IMG/VR virus record: IMGVR_UViG_3300029286_000061
Span: 1 to 49,680 of that record
DNA length: 49,680 nucleotides
Source of the DNA: a virus
Direction: 5' to 3' (one strand)
Shown: positions 25,501 through 33,357 of the stretch, piece after piece
Position numbering within the stretch: position 1 is the first letter of the stretch
How the letters are laid out: each line of letters starts with the position of its first letter
The notes under the pieces: generated by a model
Seen by the model: only the letters and a program-made list of their open reading frames with translations
Told to the model about the DNA's origin: nothing
Databases searched by the model: none
Position numbers and translations under genes: made by a program

Positions 25501-26865
25501 AAGAGCTTCCCAAGCAGACTTTAATCTATACTGGTCGCCCTGCATCGTATCATTCTGGATATGTGCGGCAAGAAATGCTTTATTTGTATTTGTAACTTCA
25601 TCAGTATACCATTGTAGTTCTGTGCGTCCTGCACGAATAACAACAGCCATCTGAGGGCCGATTACTTTACCAAATGAACTCATTATCTGGCCAACAGACA
25701 AACCAGCATCACCAAGAGTTCCAAAAACATCCACAAGTGAATTTGTAGTTACATCAATATCTTCAAATGCAATACCCATTTCAGCAAGTTTCTTTGCTGT
25801 CTTGGTAGTAGGTGACGACAACTCAGCAAGTGCGTTACGCATTGCACGTCCTGCACGACTGGCTTGCATACCCGAATCGTACATTACATCAAGAATACCA
25901 ACAACTTCTTCTATGCTACGTCCAGCAACAGCGGCTACAGGGCCTACCTGATGCAAGGATGTTTTTAGTTTATCCATTGTAGCTTGTGACGATACAATAC
26001 CAGCAGTTAGTACATTTGCTATTCTATCAGATTCACGTGCGGCAAGTCCAAACTGTGCAAGAGTTACAGCAATTACCTCGGCTGTTTGCGCAAGGTCTTC
26101 ACCAGTTGCCTGAGCCATTGCAAGAGTACCATCCAAAGCCTGTATTGATTCTGTAGCAGAGTATCCAGCAGATGCCATATAGTACAATGCTTTTGCGGCT
26201 TCTGATGCAGTGAATCTAGTTGTTTCACCAGCATTACGTGCCGCAGAGTCAAGTGCACGCAAATCCTTCTCAGTTGCATTAGCTACAGACTGAGTATTAG
26301 CAAGAGACTGTTCATAATCGATTGTGACCTGAATCATCTGCTTAATGCCTTGAGTAACCATTTTTAGCATACGATGATTCAATGTATACATTGCAGTATT
26401 CTTTAAAGACGTAGCAATTTGCCCAAGAAGACTATTTTTACGTGCTTTTGCAAGTTCTTCTTCTGCTTTTTGCTCTTCCTTTAGTTTAAGTTTACGTGTG
26501 TCTGCAAGTTTTTTGCTAGTTTCTGTGTACTGTTGTGATTTTACAATCATTGAATCGAGAGTTTCTAGTATAACTTTATAGCTCTCTTGTTCAGCCTTGT
26601 AAGATTCATCAGATTGATCCGCACCCTGTTTCTTTTTGTACAGTGCTAAGTATTCAGTACGAAGTTTTGTAAGCTCTTTTAAATGTTTTGCTATTGTTTG
26701 ATTATTTCGTGTGGACAACTCTGTTATGTATGCAGACGTTTTTTCAGAGAATGTCTTTACTGAATCAGCACCTGTTTTAAGGAGTGTATCCAATGTCTGT
26801 AAATCAGCACGTAGTTGCTTCAACTCAAGACGTACACTACTACGAATCGTTCCAGCATCGGGCAT
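22540..26865 (-). CDS. Tape measure protein (TP901 family)
   Basis: 1441 residues with AAAAGGAGATAATC before ATG 26865. N-terminal 150 residues are coiled coil. A TP901-type core at about residues 170-370 contains EQSLANTQSVANATEKDL, FTASEAAKALYYMASAG, GTLAMAQATGEDLAQTAEVI and GRAMRNALAELSSPT. A long acidic/basic helix (residues about 800-1250) follows, then a hydrophobic stretch (SALYIGATSAAVAVQAGA near 1345). Length sets tail length; at about 1.5 angstrom per residue the tail would be near 215 nm. No peptidoglycan hydrolase motif seen. Confidence 0.93.
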   Translation of the reverse strand: MPDAGTIRSSVRLELKQLRADLQTLDTLLKTGADSVKTFSEKTSAYITELSTRNNQTIAKHLKELTKLRTEYLALYKKKQGADQSDESYKAEQESYKVILETLDSMIVKSQQYTETSKKLADTRKLKLKEEQKAEEELAKARKNSLLGQIATSLKNTAMYTLNHRMLKMVTQGIKQMIQVTIDYEQSLANTQSVANATEKDLRALDSAARNAGETTRFTASEAAKALYYMASAGYSATESIQALDGTLAMAQATGEDLAQTAEVIAVTLAQFGLAARESDRIANVLTAGIVSSQATMDKLKTSLHQVGPVAAVAGRSIEEVVGILDVMYDSGMQASRAGRAMRNALAELSSPTTKTAKKLAEMGIAFEDIDVTTNSLVDVFGTLGDAGLSVGQIMSSFGKVIGPQMAVVIRAGRTELQWYTDEVTNTNKAFLAAHIQNDTMQGDQYRLKSAWEALSITIMNGFMPAFRSVVQLMFTGIRQFNIWIKRMSGAHTVADDLANTMTELTTQQDEYTRLTSLLNDKTIDLTTSEKKLYEARRAILAQDMYKTLSDMATGYTKVAIEQEKLLDVFNYVAKEQQNQDDYIALAQDIRLKGIDEATAAEKKAFFERYQLLAQNTSTIQNEYSKIYRNADASGKKLLYTLDFNLAQIPLQITKIEDGVASLSRFTGVEEFFTAMADPSYYDALGPSTQHYTSIINITEEDIRQLKLTIGELALTASTSSSIMDESTTETIAQAGRLRAELALTDKHMEFIRLKSPKLADAIEASAQAWIESSKAVSEITAEEYEQIIALQDQIATTSAADKAIQQLNDSMLSNAQDTLTSSSNVETLNSAFALMKEEAVKSANALREQAEAQYEENQALIDGDDIVVGQHSRALLESFALTQRGIELSKINYHETMKLADIERQRLSAIGETTSAELESLLKRQQAYKLVQGVFTDYTQKLIEASQKQREDAIEESYANAKTTADIRKSYMDRLYIISDYRKNAQDELNTQYEKERATYETQRAERDADLKTTYEAELSGFDEYEQARIALAMKAEVDRVAEAERVRDSEYADIKLDDTKNQADKDRENTDILARYDAEVKDAATEREGAVADIEKKFSDERSSAYTRYLDLLGISEKEYTDAVGILYSALTAEQIQLLEYYRKEEKDALKKSEDAEEKRVETFKENIKDTISEIESVFSELDTLFSNIADGMIDDIDRVLDAQIEALDAELAAVLEEKGIADDTEEESLRKTLSDAKEEADEEAVIEAQKALDKYLIEQEYADKQTVLEEEATAKQNEIKYKSALASWYLDSASIASQGVVAIMNAIATGAKMINPVLSALYIGATSAAVAVQAGAHAVTYPQKEDYYESGGIVPGTTNGTQIIAGEHNKTELISNASQMANILSAIGNGGYAHGTTNMTVIIQTTDKREQARYTIEDVLNKGVITINPEKAIRTVLR

Positions 26866-26867
26866 GA

Positions 26868-27584
26868 TTATCTCCTTTTCTTCTTACCTTGACCACGTAT
26901 CCAAACTCTATTTCCACTTTTCTCCATTGCTTCCATTTCACGATATTTTGCTAACTCAATCCATGCATACTTATTTAAATCATCCTTCTGAAAATCGGTG
27001 AATAAACCTGTTATATGTGTAGCAGGGTCATTATGTCCACGTTCTGCTAGAACAGCCGCATCAAACAGCATTTCTTTAGTACACTTACGAATATCTGTGT
27101 TATCACGTTGAACTATTACAGTTGTGAGTGACGCAAGAAAATCATCTGGAAGTAGAAATTCAATATACAATTCTATCATATCCAACTGTTTGCTACACTC
27201 TTCTACTTCTTTTATATCTTCAATATGTTTAATATCTTCCCGTAATAATACACAACGCTCACGCATGCTATTGATAAGCTCTGTGTTGCCTATGAATGCA
27301 TACACTTCTTCATATGTAGGTGATACCATACAATTCTTTGCAATATTTTCATGCATTCTTTTGAGTGCAATTATATCATCCAAACTTTGTGATTTTATAT
27401 CATCAGAGTCGTCATCCTCAAAATTCAACGTGGTAAAGTTACCACATGCACGTATCTGAGTAGCGTTCAACATGCGTATCTTAAATATACCAATAACATT
27501 ATTCCATGGGAGTGCTATGAGAAATTCAGTGTTATCTTTTATAACACTCATTCCATCTGTACCTTTAAAATCTACAACATCCAT
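26868..27584 (-). CDS. Tail assembly chaperone-like protein
   Basis: 238 residues from ATG 27584 (AAGGAGG upstream; earlier in-frame start has no site). Lies between the tail tube and tape measure genes, where siphoviruses encode the tail assembly chaperone. Middle part helical (VEECSKQLDMIELYIEFLLP), C-terminus basic (GNRVWIRGQGKKKRR). The usual two-product frameshift arrangement is not evident: there is a single ORF and I saw no clear slippery heptamer, so one protein may do both jobs. Assignment rests on position. Confidence 0.5.
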   Translation of the reverse strand: MDVVDFKGTDGMSVIKDNTEFLIALPWNNVIGIFKIRMLNATQIRACGNFTTLNFEDDDSDDIKSQSLDDIIALKRMHENIAKNCMVSPTYEEVYAFIGNTELINSMRERCVLLREDIKHIEDIKEVEECSKQLDMIELYIEFLLPDDFLASLTTVIVQRDNTDIRKCTKEMLFDAAVLAERGHNDPATHITGLFTDFQKDDLNKYAWIELAKYREMEAMEKSGNRVWIRGQGKKKRR

Positions 27585-27604
27585 ACACACCTCCTTAGAA
27601 TAAA

Positions 27605-27630
27605 GGGCGGTCATGTCACCACAACCGCCC
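27605..27630 (-). terminator. Intrinsic terminator/attenuator after the tail tube gene
   Basis: GGGCGGT (27605-27611) pairs with ACCGCCC (27624-27630), 7 bp, 12-base loop. On the minus strand it is followed by TTTATTCT and then the AAGGAGG site of the next gene. Partial termination here would favour tube protein over tape measure. Confidence 0.6.
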
Positions 27631-27648
27631 GTAGTGTATAATAGTACC

Positions 27649-28593
27649 TTACAATCCTACACCGATTGCCTGTGCGGCTGTTATGCTGAGTTCAAACTCT
27701 TCATAACATGGATACACAACATCAGATACAGTATACTCAGTTGCAGTACACTCATACTGATAGCTAGCCCATGCTTTGACTTCATGTGTGATATCACTCT
27801 CACGTCCAGTCATGTGACTAATCATAGTCTGCTTGTATCCAATCACATCACCACGATGCATGGAACCCTTTCCATACTTCGGTACAAACACTTCAAGAGC
27901 ACACAGAGGGGCTACTGCAAGTCTACTTGTCGGAGGAGTGTACTTAAACAGAGTGTCATCCCATATACCACCAGTCAACATAGCTTTGAGTTCATAGATT
28001 TCATCTGTAGTAGCAAGGGAAGGGCTAAGCCCTTTCTGTACAGCATCAATCATCATAGTATCTTCATGTCCAGTGCTTGATTCTTGAGTGACTTCTTCCT
28101 TATCTTTGATTACTTTAGGAAGTCCTACAGCTCCAGAATCATCAAAGCATTCTACAAAAGAAGTTCCAAGTGCAGATGCATCACCCGACTGTCCAAAGCC
28201 AAGAGCTACTGCAAGTGTACCTTTGAGTTCCAGATACAATTTACCAGTAACTGCAACAGCATTTGCAATCTTTAAACGTCCTGTGACAGAATCAGCACTT
28301 GCAAGGAACACAGCTGAGAATCCAACAATAAGATTAATAGCTGTTACAACCTCAGTGACAGTTGCAATATGCGAAGTTCCTACGGCAGACAAGTCAAGAA
28401 TAATTGGTGTAAAAGTACCTTTTGCATCCCACCTATATTCTAATGTGTCTGTTGCCAATACCCCAGTTAAATCAACAGTCCCAGCAAATCCAAGATGATT
28501 TGTAACTGCTGGATATGAACCATCGGGGTTCATTCTACGTACACGAAAGCCCTGATTAGAAAAGCCAGTTTTTTTGTCTTTACTGTATGACAT
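27649..28593 (-). CDS. Major tail tube protein
   Basis: 314 residues beginning MSYSKDKKTGFSNQGFRVRR. Beta-rich with GTVDLTGVLATDTLEYRWD near 38 and late FELSITAAQAIGVGL. Place in the order (after head-tail joining genes, before chaperone and tape measure), size, and a following terminator are those of a siphovirus tail tube protein. The central Ala/Val/Thr-rich segment could be a surface domain. Only one such gene, so no contractile sheath. Confidence 0.65.
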   Translation of the reverse strand: MSYSKDKKTGFSNQGFRVRRMNPDGSYPAVTNHLGFAGTVDLTGVLATDTLEYRWDAKGTFTPIILDLSAVGTSHIATVTEVVTAINLIVGFSAVFLASADSVTGRLKIANAVAVTGKLYLELKGTLAVALGFGQSGDASALGTSFVECFDDSGAVGLPKVIKDKEEVTQESSTGHEDTMMIDAVQKGLSPSLATTDEIYELKAMLTGGIWDDTLFKYTPPTSRLAVAPLCALEVFVPKYGKGSMHRGDVIGYKQTMISHMTGRESDITHEVKAWASYQYECTATEYTVSDVVYPCYEEFELSITAAQAIGVGL

Positions 28594-28778
28594 TATTTGT
28601 CCTCCTTGACTTCATCCACCGACTTTTTACTATCGGTTTCCTTCACTTTCTGTGAGGCTTTTGTCTCACTCTCTACAATCTCTTCACGTATGCTTGGAAA
28701 ATGCTCAGAAAAAGTGCATTTTGCACTTGATTCACATAACTTATTAGCACCTACGTAATAGATAAACTTCTTCACCAT
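28593..28778 (-). CDS. Small charged protein (61 aa)
   Basis: ATG 28778 overlaps the previous stop (TAATG), with GGAGG just upstream. The N-terminus MVKKFIYYVGANKLCES looks folded and the C-terminal half is a run of Glu/Lys/Ser (REEIVESETKASQKVKETDS). It is the sort of small head-tail joining accessory protein seen before tail tube genes. No family recognised. Confidence 0.5.
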   Translation of the reverse strand: MVKKFIYYVGANKLCESSAKCTFSEHFPSIREEIVESETKASQKVKETDSKKSVDEVKEDK

Positions 28779-29188
28779 TACCTCCATCGTGCAGGAAGTA
28801 TCACTGTACGTTCCCTGCAAATATATCCATTTTTTAAAGGAAGCACAGCACTCATATCCCCTGTACACCACATTTGTAGTGTACTAGTGATAGGTGGAGG
28901 GCCGACAGAATAAGTAATGGTCAACATTTTTCTGTCTACCAATCCAAACAATTCAAACAACACAAACTTGTCAAGGTCATTCTGATAGTTAGCTGGGTAA
29001 CACACCTGTACTACAATACTTGTAACATCATTATCCATATCACCACGGGACGACCCATATTTTTGTTTTTCCATAACACGGATATATGGTAAAATACCTC
29101 CACCAGTGTTCACGTCATCCCCTGCTGGCACAACATTGGATATAGTAGAGTATGTTTTAAGGTAATCAACCAGAGCTTGAATAATCAT
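28778..29188 (-). CDS. Tail terminator/completion-like protein
   Basis: 136 residues: MIIQALVDYLKTY at the N-terminus, then ILPYIRVMEKQKYG and DVTSIVVQVCY. A helix plus beta sheet of this size next to the tail tube gene is typical of tail-terminator proteins, which cap the tail tube and join it to the head. The family match is by pattern and position only. Confidence 0.45.
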   Translation of the reverse strand: MIIQALVDYLKTYSTISNVVPAGDDVNTGGGILPYIRVMEKQKYGSSRGDMDNDVTSIVVQVCYPANYQNDLDKFVLFELFGLVDRKMLTITYSVGPPPITSTLQMWCTGDMSAVLPLKNGYICRERTVILPARWR

Positions 29189-29606
29189 CTAGCAATCCTC
29201 CATATACAATCTCAATCTCTGACAAGAAAATATTAGCATACTTACTTACCATGTACTGTGTAGAACCTGACCAGTTATCAATTGCACTTCCATATGGAAC
29301 CTTAACACCAATGAAGGCATAAAAGCCAATGTTACTACCGGCATGATATGCTTGTGCAAACCAATTATTAGCCGCAAGGAATGTCCTATTATGCCAGAAC
29401 ATCCCCATTTCATCTTTTGCAACTTCACGTTGCTGGTCAATAAACTCAACAAGCATATCTGCAACTATATTCTTTGCTATTGCATATGCTTCAACCTCAC
29501 GCCCCTTGTATATATCCTTTATGCGTAATCCAAGTTGTTTAAATACAGTGGAAGACTTAGATTTTCCATTAGGGTCTTCTGAATATAGTGCATCATAATA
29601 TGCCAT
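29166..29606 (-). CDS. Head-tail joining protein (HK97 gp10-like position)
   Basis: 146 residues. Central helix EAYAIAKNIVADMLVEFIDQ, then NRTFLAANNWFAQAYHAG and VKVPYGSAIDNWSGSTQYMV. It overlaps the preceding stop by 23 bases of the next gene. Position between connector and tail terminator genes matches HK97 gp10-like joining proteins; sequence family not confirmed. Confidence 0.45.
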   Translation of the reverse strand: MAYYDALYSEDPNGKSKSSTVFKQLGLRIKDIYKGREVEAYAIAKNIVADMLVEFIDQQREVAKDEMGMFWHNRTFLAANNWFAQAYHAGSNIGFYAFIGVKVPYGSAIDNWSGSTQYMVSKYANIFLSEIEIVYGGLLDDYSSSG

Positions 29607-29795
29607 TTAGCATTCTCGTGGTGGTAACAAATCATCATCCTGTGGTGCTAAAGGTGCATCACTTATGTGTCCATCCGTAATAGACAGCACCATACCAATC
29701 TGTAGCATTATGCGATATGCTGTAAGTCTATCCATTTCAATATACTTTTGTGTTGCATCAAGAACAGCACCATCAATTGAAACATGTACTGTCAT
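29607..29795 (-). CDS. Small protein of unknown function (62 aa)
   Basis: Begins MTVHVSIDGAVLDATQKYIE and ends LAPQDDDLLPPREC. Stop directly abuts the next gene. Alpha/beta and acidic at the C-terminus. Supported by tight packing in the head-tail gene run. Confidence 0.5.
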   Translation of the reverse strand: MTVHVSIDGAVLDATQKYIEMDRLTAYRIMLQIGMVLSITDGHISDAPLAPQDDDLLPPREC

Positions 29796-29796
29796 A

Positions 29797-30294
29797 TTAT
29801 TCTCCTAACACATCTGGTTCAAAACCAACAGCATAGTCAGTTCCACCAATAACTGTGTGTGGTGTTGCCCAATCATCAACTGATTCAACACTTGTTGTAA
29901 CATCAGTTACCTTTGCAACAATTCCTATAGCATACCCGTACTTTAGTGTAGGTGTTGCTTCAAATATTAAATAACGTCTGCCACTAAATTGAATGATAAG
30001 ATTCTTTTTTATCCATGTATCATTATATGTACCAAATACTATAAACTCATTCTGTATACCAACTCCATTTATGTCACCATCAGGTTTTCGTACAGGAGTT
30101 GTGCAAGAAACGACACGCACAGGGCCAAACATAGCAACAACAGGAGCCTTTGTTATGTCAGGTACTTGTATGCCAAATCCATTATCCTTTAATGGATATG
30201 CTGTTGTTGATACATAAAGAGGATTTTGCATTATTCTTTCTAATGTAACAACACGAAGTTGATACACCATTTTGAGTATTACATCATCTGTCAC
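29797..30294 (-). CDS. Head-tail connector/head completion-type protein
   Basis: 165 residues, beta-rich: PVVAMFGPVRVVSCTTPVRK, WIKKNLIIQFSGRRYLIFEA. Beta-barrel stopper-like proteins occupy this slot (after capsid and adaptor). Start overlaps the upstream stop by four bases. Function inferred from order. Confidence 0.45.
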   Translation of the reverse strand: MTDDVILKMVYQLRVVTLERIMQNPLYVSTTAYPLKDNGFGIQVPDITKAPVVAMFGPVRVVSCTTPVRKPDGDINGVGIQNEFIVFGTYNDTWIKKNLIIQFSGRRYLIFEATPTLKYGYAIGIVAKVTDVTTSVESVDDWATPHTVIGGTDYAVGFEPDVLGE

Positions 30295-30623
30295 AATGCA
30301 CCACCAGCAATTTCTTCATGCTCAACAAGAGCTATTAAAGACCCTTCATGATTTATTTTTTTGTTCTTGTTATAGTAATATGCAGAACGTGATTTACAGT
30401 AGTCTTCAATTTCTTTTGGTGTGTTAAACTCAGTTGCCTCAGCACCTGTATCTAATTTCTTTATATTGCCGATAAGTATGTACTGTGCCATTTCTCCCCA
30501 AAGTTCAGAGGCGGCTGACTCAGCTGTTGTGTAATCAACAATATATGCTTCCAGTGTAGCTTCATCACCTACTGTTTGATAATAAGGATACACATATCGT
30601 TTAAGTTTATCAAGAGTAGTCAT
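30291..30623 (-). CDS. Head-tail adaptor-like helical protein
   Basis: 110 residues from ATG 30623 (AAAGGATG upstream), mainly helical: MTTLDKLKRYVYPYYQTVGD, EATLEAYIVDYTTAESAASE, KEIEDYCKSRSAYYYNKNKK. First gene after the major capsid gene; small helical proteins here are adaptor/connectors (HK97 gp6-like) that ring the portal. Confidence 0.5.
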   Translation of the reverse strand: MTTLDKLKRYVYPYYQTVGDEATLEAYIVDYTTAESAASELWGEMAQYILIGNIKKLDTGAEATEFNTPKEIEDYCKSRSAYYYNKNKKINHEGSLIALVEHEEIAGGAL

Positions 30624-30642
30624 ACACCATCCTTTTAAGGGT

Positions 30643-30676
30643 GCTGAGAGAGAACCCAACCAAGCTCTCCCTCAGC
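30643..30676 (-). other. Hairpin just downstream of the major capsid gene
   Basis: GCTGAG (30643-30648) pairs with CTCAGC (30671-30676), then one mismatch and four more pairs (GAGA/TCTC), loop about 11. No T run on the minus strand, so it may be an RNA processing or stabilising element rather than a true terminator. Confidence 0.4.
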
Positions 30677-30698
30677 GGAGACATTGAACACAAGGAGA

Positions 30699-31916
30699 TT
30701 AATACCAAGCAGGGAGTGTAATTTTCTGAATAAAAGAGGAAATACCAGCATTGTAGATGGTTTCACTGTAGTACCAAGCCTTTTCAGTACGTGCAAGCGT
30801 AAGCACATTTGGAGTGGCATCCATTTCCATCGTCAAATCACGTTTCACACCAATCATCATATACCTATTCGGTTTGATAAGGTACGCAATCCCAGGAGTG
30901 ACACCAGTGTAAGTCTTCGTGCGATTAGAGAACAGTGTGTAAGACGAGTCATATGTGACAATCTTGTCAATCTGCGTAATAGCACGATACACACGAGACG
31001 CATTACCACTGGGCAGTCCAGCAATAACACTCTGGATGTTGTATGCATCCTGACTGGAACACAATAGCACAAGACCATCGGGTACAATTTTTAAGTCAGC
31101 AAACATCGGGTCAGGACGAAGTCCGAGGTCAGCTATTGCAGTCAGCATAGTAATGTACAGTTTTTCCTGCGGATTAGCACCCGTAGCGTCAGCACCAGTA
31201 TGCTTGGTAGTTTCAGCCGCACCGTAGGCATAATCGAGAATCGGCTTAATTGCATCTTCGTCTCTCTGTAGAGCATACGCATCAGCCACACCATCAGTTA
31301 CTTTGGTGAAATCCAGAGTCTTATCAAACATGGAAGCTAACAGTGTGTACACAAATCCAGTAGCCTTGATGAAGAATGTGGTGTAATCCTTCTGTCCAGA
31401 CATGGTTTCGCCCATCGGTACAGACTGACCTTCACCATTGTTCTCAAGGAACTCAAAGGCGTACGGGAACATTTCCTGCAAAGTGATGATTCTATCCGCA
31501 TTTGGAAGTGAAACAACTTTGTAGATGTTCTGCCTGATGGTTTGATTCACAACCTTACGGATAGTAAGGTCAATCCTCAGTGCATCAATGAACTGTTGCC
31601 AGTTTTCATTGAGAGTATTCCCAACAAATTTACCAGCAGTGACCATTTCACGGACAGACCCTTTGCCGTTCATAGGCACATCGAAGCCAGAACGATAGTT
31701 ACCCGTCACGGTAATATCGCCCTGCATAGACAAAGGATGTGTACTGTTCATAAGTCTGAATGCTTCCCCCTGACCCATGTCTTTCAGATTACGCCCACTC
31801 CCAAATATAACTGGTACAACACGTGCAGTTTCATCAGGAGCTACAAAAACCTTCTTTCCTGACTGGAAATTAGCCTCCATGTCAGATTTCAACGATTCTC
31901 TAGTAATCAGCTTCAT
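30699..31916 (-). CDS. Major capsid protein (HK97 fold)
   Basis: 405 residues beginning MKLITRESLKSDMEANFQSG. Features of an HK97-type coat: N-terminal flexible arm, ITLQEMFPYAFEFLENNGEG spine/E-loop-like stretch, DEDAIKPILDYAYGAAETT, then the P-domain helix EKLYITMLTAIADLGLRP and late VPDGLVLLCSSQDAYNIQS. It lies after decoration and protease/scaffold genes as usual. GC-rich codons compared with the replication genes and strong RBS (TCAGGAGGAAATAG) suggest high expression. Confidence 0.8.
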   Translation of the reverse strand: MKLITRESLKSDMEANFQSGKKVFVAPDETARVVPVIFGSGRNLKDMGQGEAFRLMNSTHPLSMQGDITVTGNYRSGFDVPMNGKGSVREMVTAGKFVGNTLNENWQQFIDALRIDLTIRKVVNQTIRQNIYKVVSLPNADRIITLQEMFPYAFEFLENNGEGQSVPMGETMSGQKDYTTFFIKATGFVYTLLASMFDKTLDFTKVTDGVADAYALQRDEDAIKPILDYAYGAAETTKHTGADATGANPQEKLYITMLTAIADLGLRPDPMFADLKIVPDGLVLLCSSQDAYNIQSVIAGLPSGNASRVYRAITQIDKIVTYDSSYTLFSNRTKTYTGVTPGIAYLIKPNRYMMIGVKRDLTMEMDATPNVLTLARTEKAWYYSETIYNAGISSFIQKITLPAWY

Positions 31917-31930
31917 CTATTTCCTCCTGA

Positions 31931-32890
31931 TTAAGCCTTAATATAAGTAAGGTACATTTTGCCACGGTCAGCCGCACCATTCGCAATAATAGTCAAACCA
32001 TCAGCAGTAATAACACCACCAACAATAAGAGCACCACGAGTAAGTACATTGATAGTAGCACACACAAGAGCCGCTGAGATATCTGCACCAGCCGCACCGT
32101 GAGACAGTTTCAAAGTTCCAGCACCATTAGATGCAGAGCACACCAGCCACAGGTCAATAATTCTATCACCAACTGCAAGACCAGTTGTAGCATTTGCAAA
32201 TGTCAAACCAAGCCCAGTAGCATCAGCACCAACAACAAGTTCAACCACATTAGGCGTGTGTGCTTTCAGTGTAGCAACATCCAATCCAACTTCACCAATA
32301 GCTCCACCAACAGTAGTAGAAGCAATATCACCAGTCGGAGTGAATGTAGCAGTCTGACCATTGTCCTTAATCATTTTAAGAACAGAGCCAGAAACACCGA
32401 CAGCCGCATTGAGCGTAGCAATTGCAGTGGTAGCACCGGTAAGTGCACCATTTGCATCACGTACAAGTGCAAGGTCAGTACTTTGCACAAAGGGGCGGAA
32501 GGCAACCCAAGAATCATCAGCCGCCGCACTTGTAACAATACCAATAGCAATTGCAGGCGCACCTACAGCATTCTGGTCAACAAGATAACCTTCATTTGCA
32601 TTGACCTGCGGAATGAAGAACAGAGTGTTACCAATGGTGAAATGCCCAGCCATAAGGGCAACATCAGCAACTTGTGAGCAACGCACAGTGCGTTCAGCGG
32701 TAATATTGATATACCCAGTTTCACCTGCGAGGATACCGTCAATCTCACAAACTTCACCAAAGAAACCACCAAGATACACAAGTTCATTGTGCACCAGAGT
32801 CCGTGTGGTATTGTTTGTTACCAACTGCAACACATCAGACAGGGTTTCTTCATGAAAGTCATAATTCTTGTCATACGAAGTCATAGCCAT
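31931..32890 (-). CDS. DUF2190-like capsid decoration protein
   Basis: 319 residues. N-terminal half has LVYLGGFFGEVCEIDGILAG, ITAERTVRCSQVADVALMAG and FIPQVNANEGYLVD: a small beta-barrel domain like DUF2190/decoration proteins that sit before capsid genes. A middle module GSVLKMIKDNGQTATF and TTVGGAIGEVGLDVATLK closely resembles one in the tail fibre (14970-17507). The C-terminal half is Ala/Gly/Thr-rich beta. Confidence 0.65.
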   Translation of the reverse strand: MAMTSYDKNYDFHEETLSDVLQLVTNNTTRTLVHNELVYLGGFFGEVCEIDGILAGETGYINITAERTVRCSQVADVALMAGHFTIGNTLFFIPQVNANEGYLVDQNAVGAPAIAIGIVTSAAADDSWVAFRPFVQSTDLALVRDANGALTGATTAIATLNAAVGVSGSVLKMIKDNGQTATFTPTGDIASTTVGGAIGEVGLDVATLKAHTPNVVELVVGADATGLGLTFANATTGLAVGDRIIDLWLVCSASNGAGTLKLSHGAAGADISAALVCATINVLTRGALIVGGVITADGLTIIANGAADRGKMYLTYIKA

Positions 32891-32892
32891 GT

Positions 32893-33357
32893 TTACGCCT
32901 CCACCGAGCCGGTTTTGTTATTCGTCGAAGGAGTCACCAGAACCACATCGCTGGGGACGTACCCAACCTGTGTCGCCAGAAGAGTCTGCATCTTCTGAAT
33001 AGACTTCAGCGAACTGAGTCTCGTGATTTCCGCATCAATTGCCACACTGTCACCAGTCTTGAGCGCAAACAAACTCTTGGCAAGTTCAAGAACATCAGCA
33101 TCCTTAAAAGCTGTAGCCAATTTCATTTCACAAGTCTGTGTAAATACGGCACTACGTGCACTCAGTGTATCTTCAACAAACTTTACAATGTCCCCACCAG
33201 CTTTCTCTTCGGCTGTTTTAAGTTTCAACATCTGAGTTTTGTGCTCGTCAGTCAATACTTCGATACCAACACCTTTAAGGACGGTAGCTAAATCAGTTTT
33301 TGATTCGCCCGTCTTCAAAGAAGTCTGGATTTCAGCAATGTGCTGTTCAATAGTCAT
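32893..33357 (-). CDS. Nested scaffold protein (internal start)
   Basis: In-frame ATG at 33357 within the protease gene begins MTIEQHIAEIQTSLKTGESK and is preceded by AAAGGAGAAGGAACA, one of the best ribosome sites in the late region. It would give a separate 154-residue scaffold from the same frame, as Nu3 is nested in lambda gene C. Confidence 0.6.
   Translation of the reverse strand: MTIEQHIAEIQTSLKTGESKTDLATVLKGVGIEVLTDEHKTQMLKLKTAEEKAGGDIVKFVEDTLSARSAVFTQTCEMKLATAFKDADVLELAKSLFALKTGDSVAIDAEITRLSSLKSIQKMQTLLATQVGYVPSDVVLVTPSTNNKTGSVEA

Noticed and set aside
26868-27584. Programmed frameshift in the tail chaperone gene
   Set aside because: No clear slippery heptamer followed by an overlapping second frame was found; the gene is a single frame up to the tape measure start.
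30643-30676. Terminator after the capsid gene
   Set aside because: The hairpin has an internal mismatch and no T run on the minus strand, so it is listed only as a hairpin.
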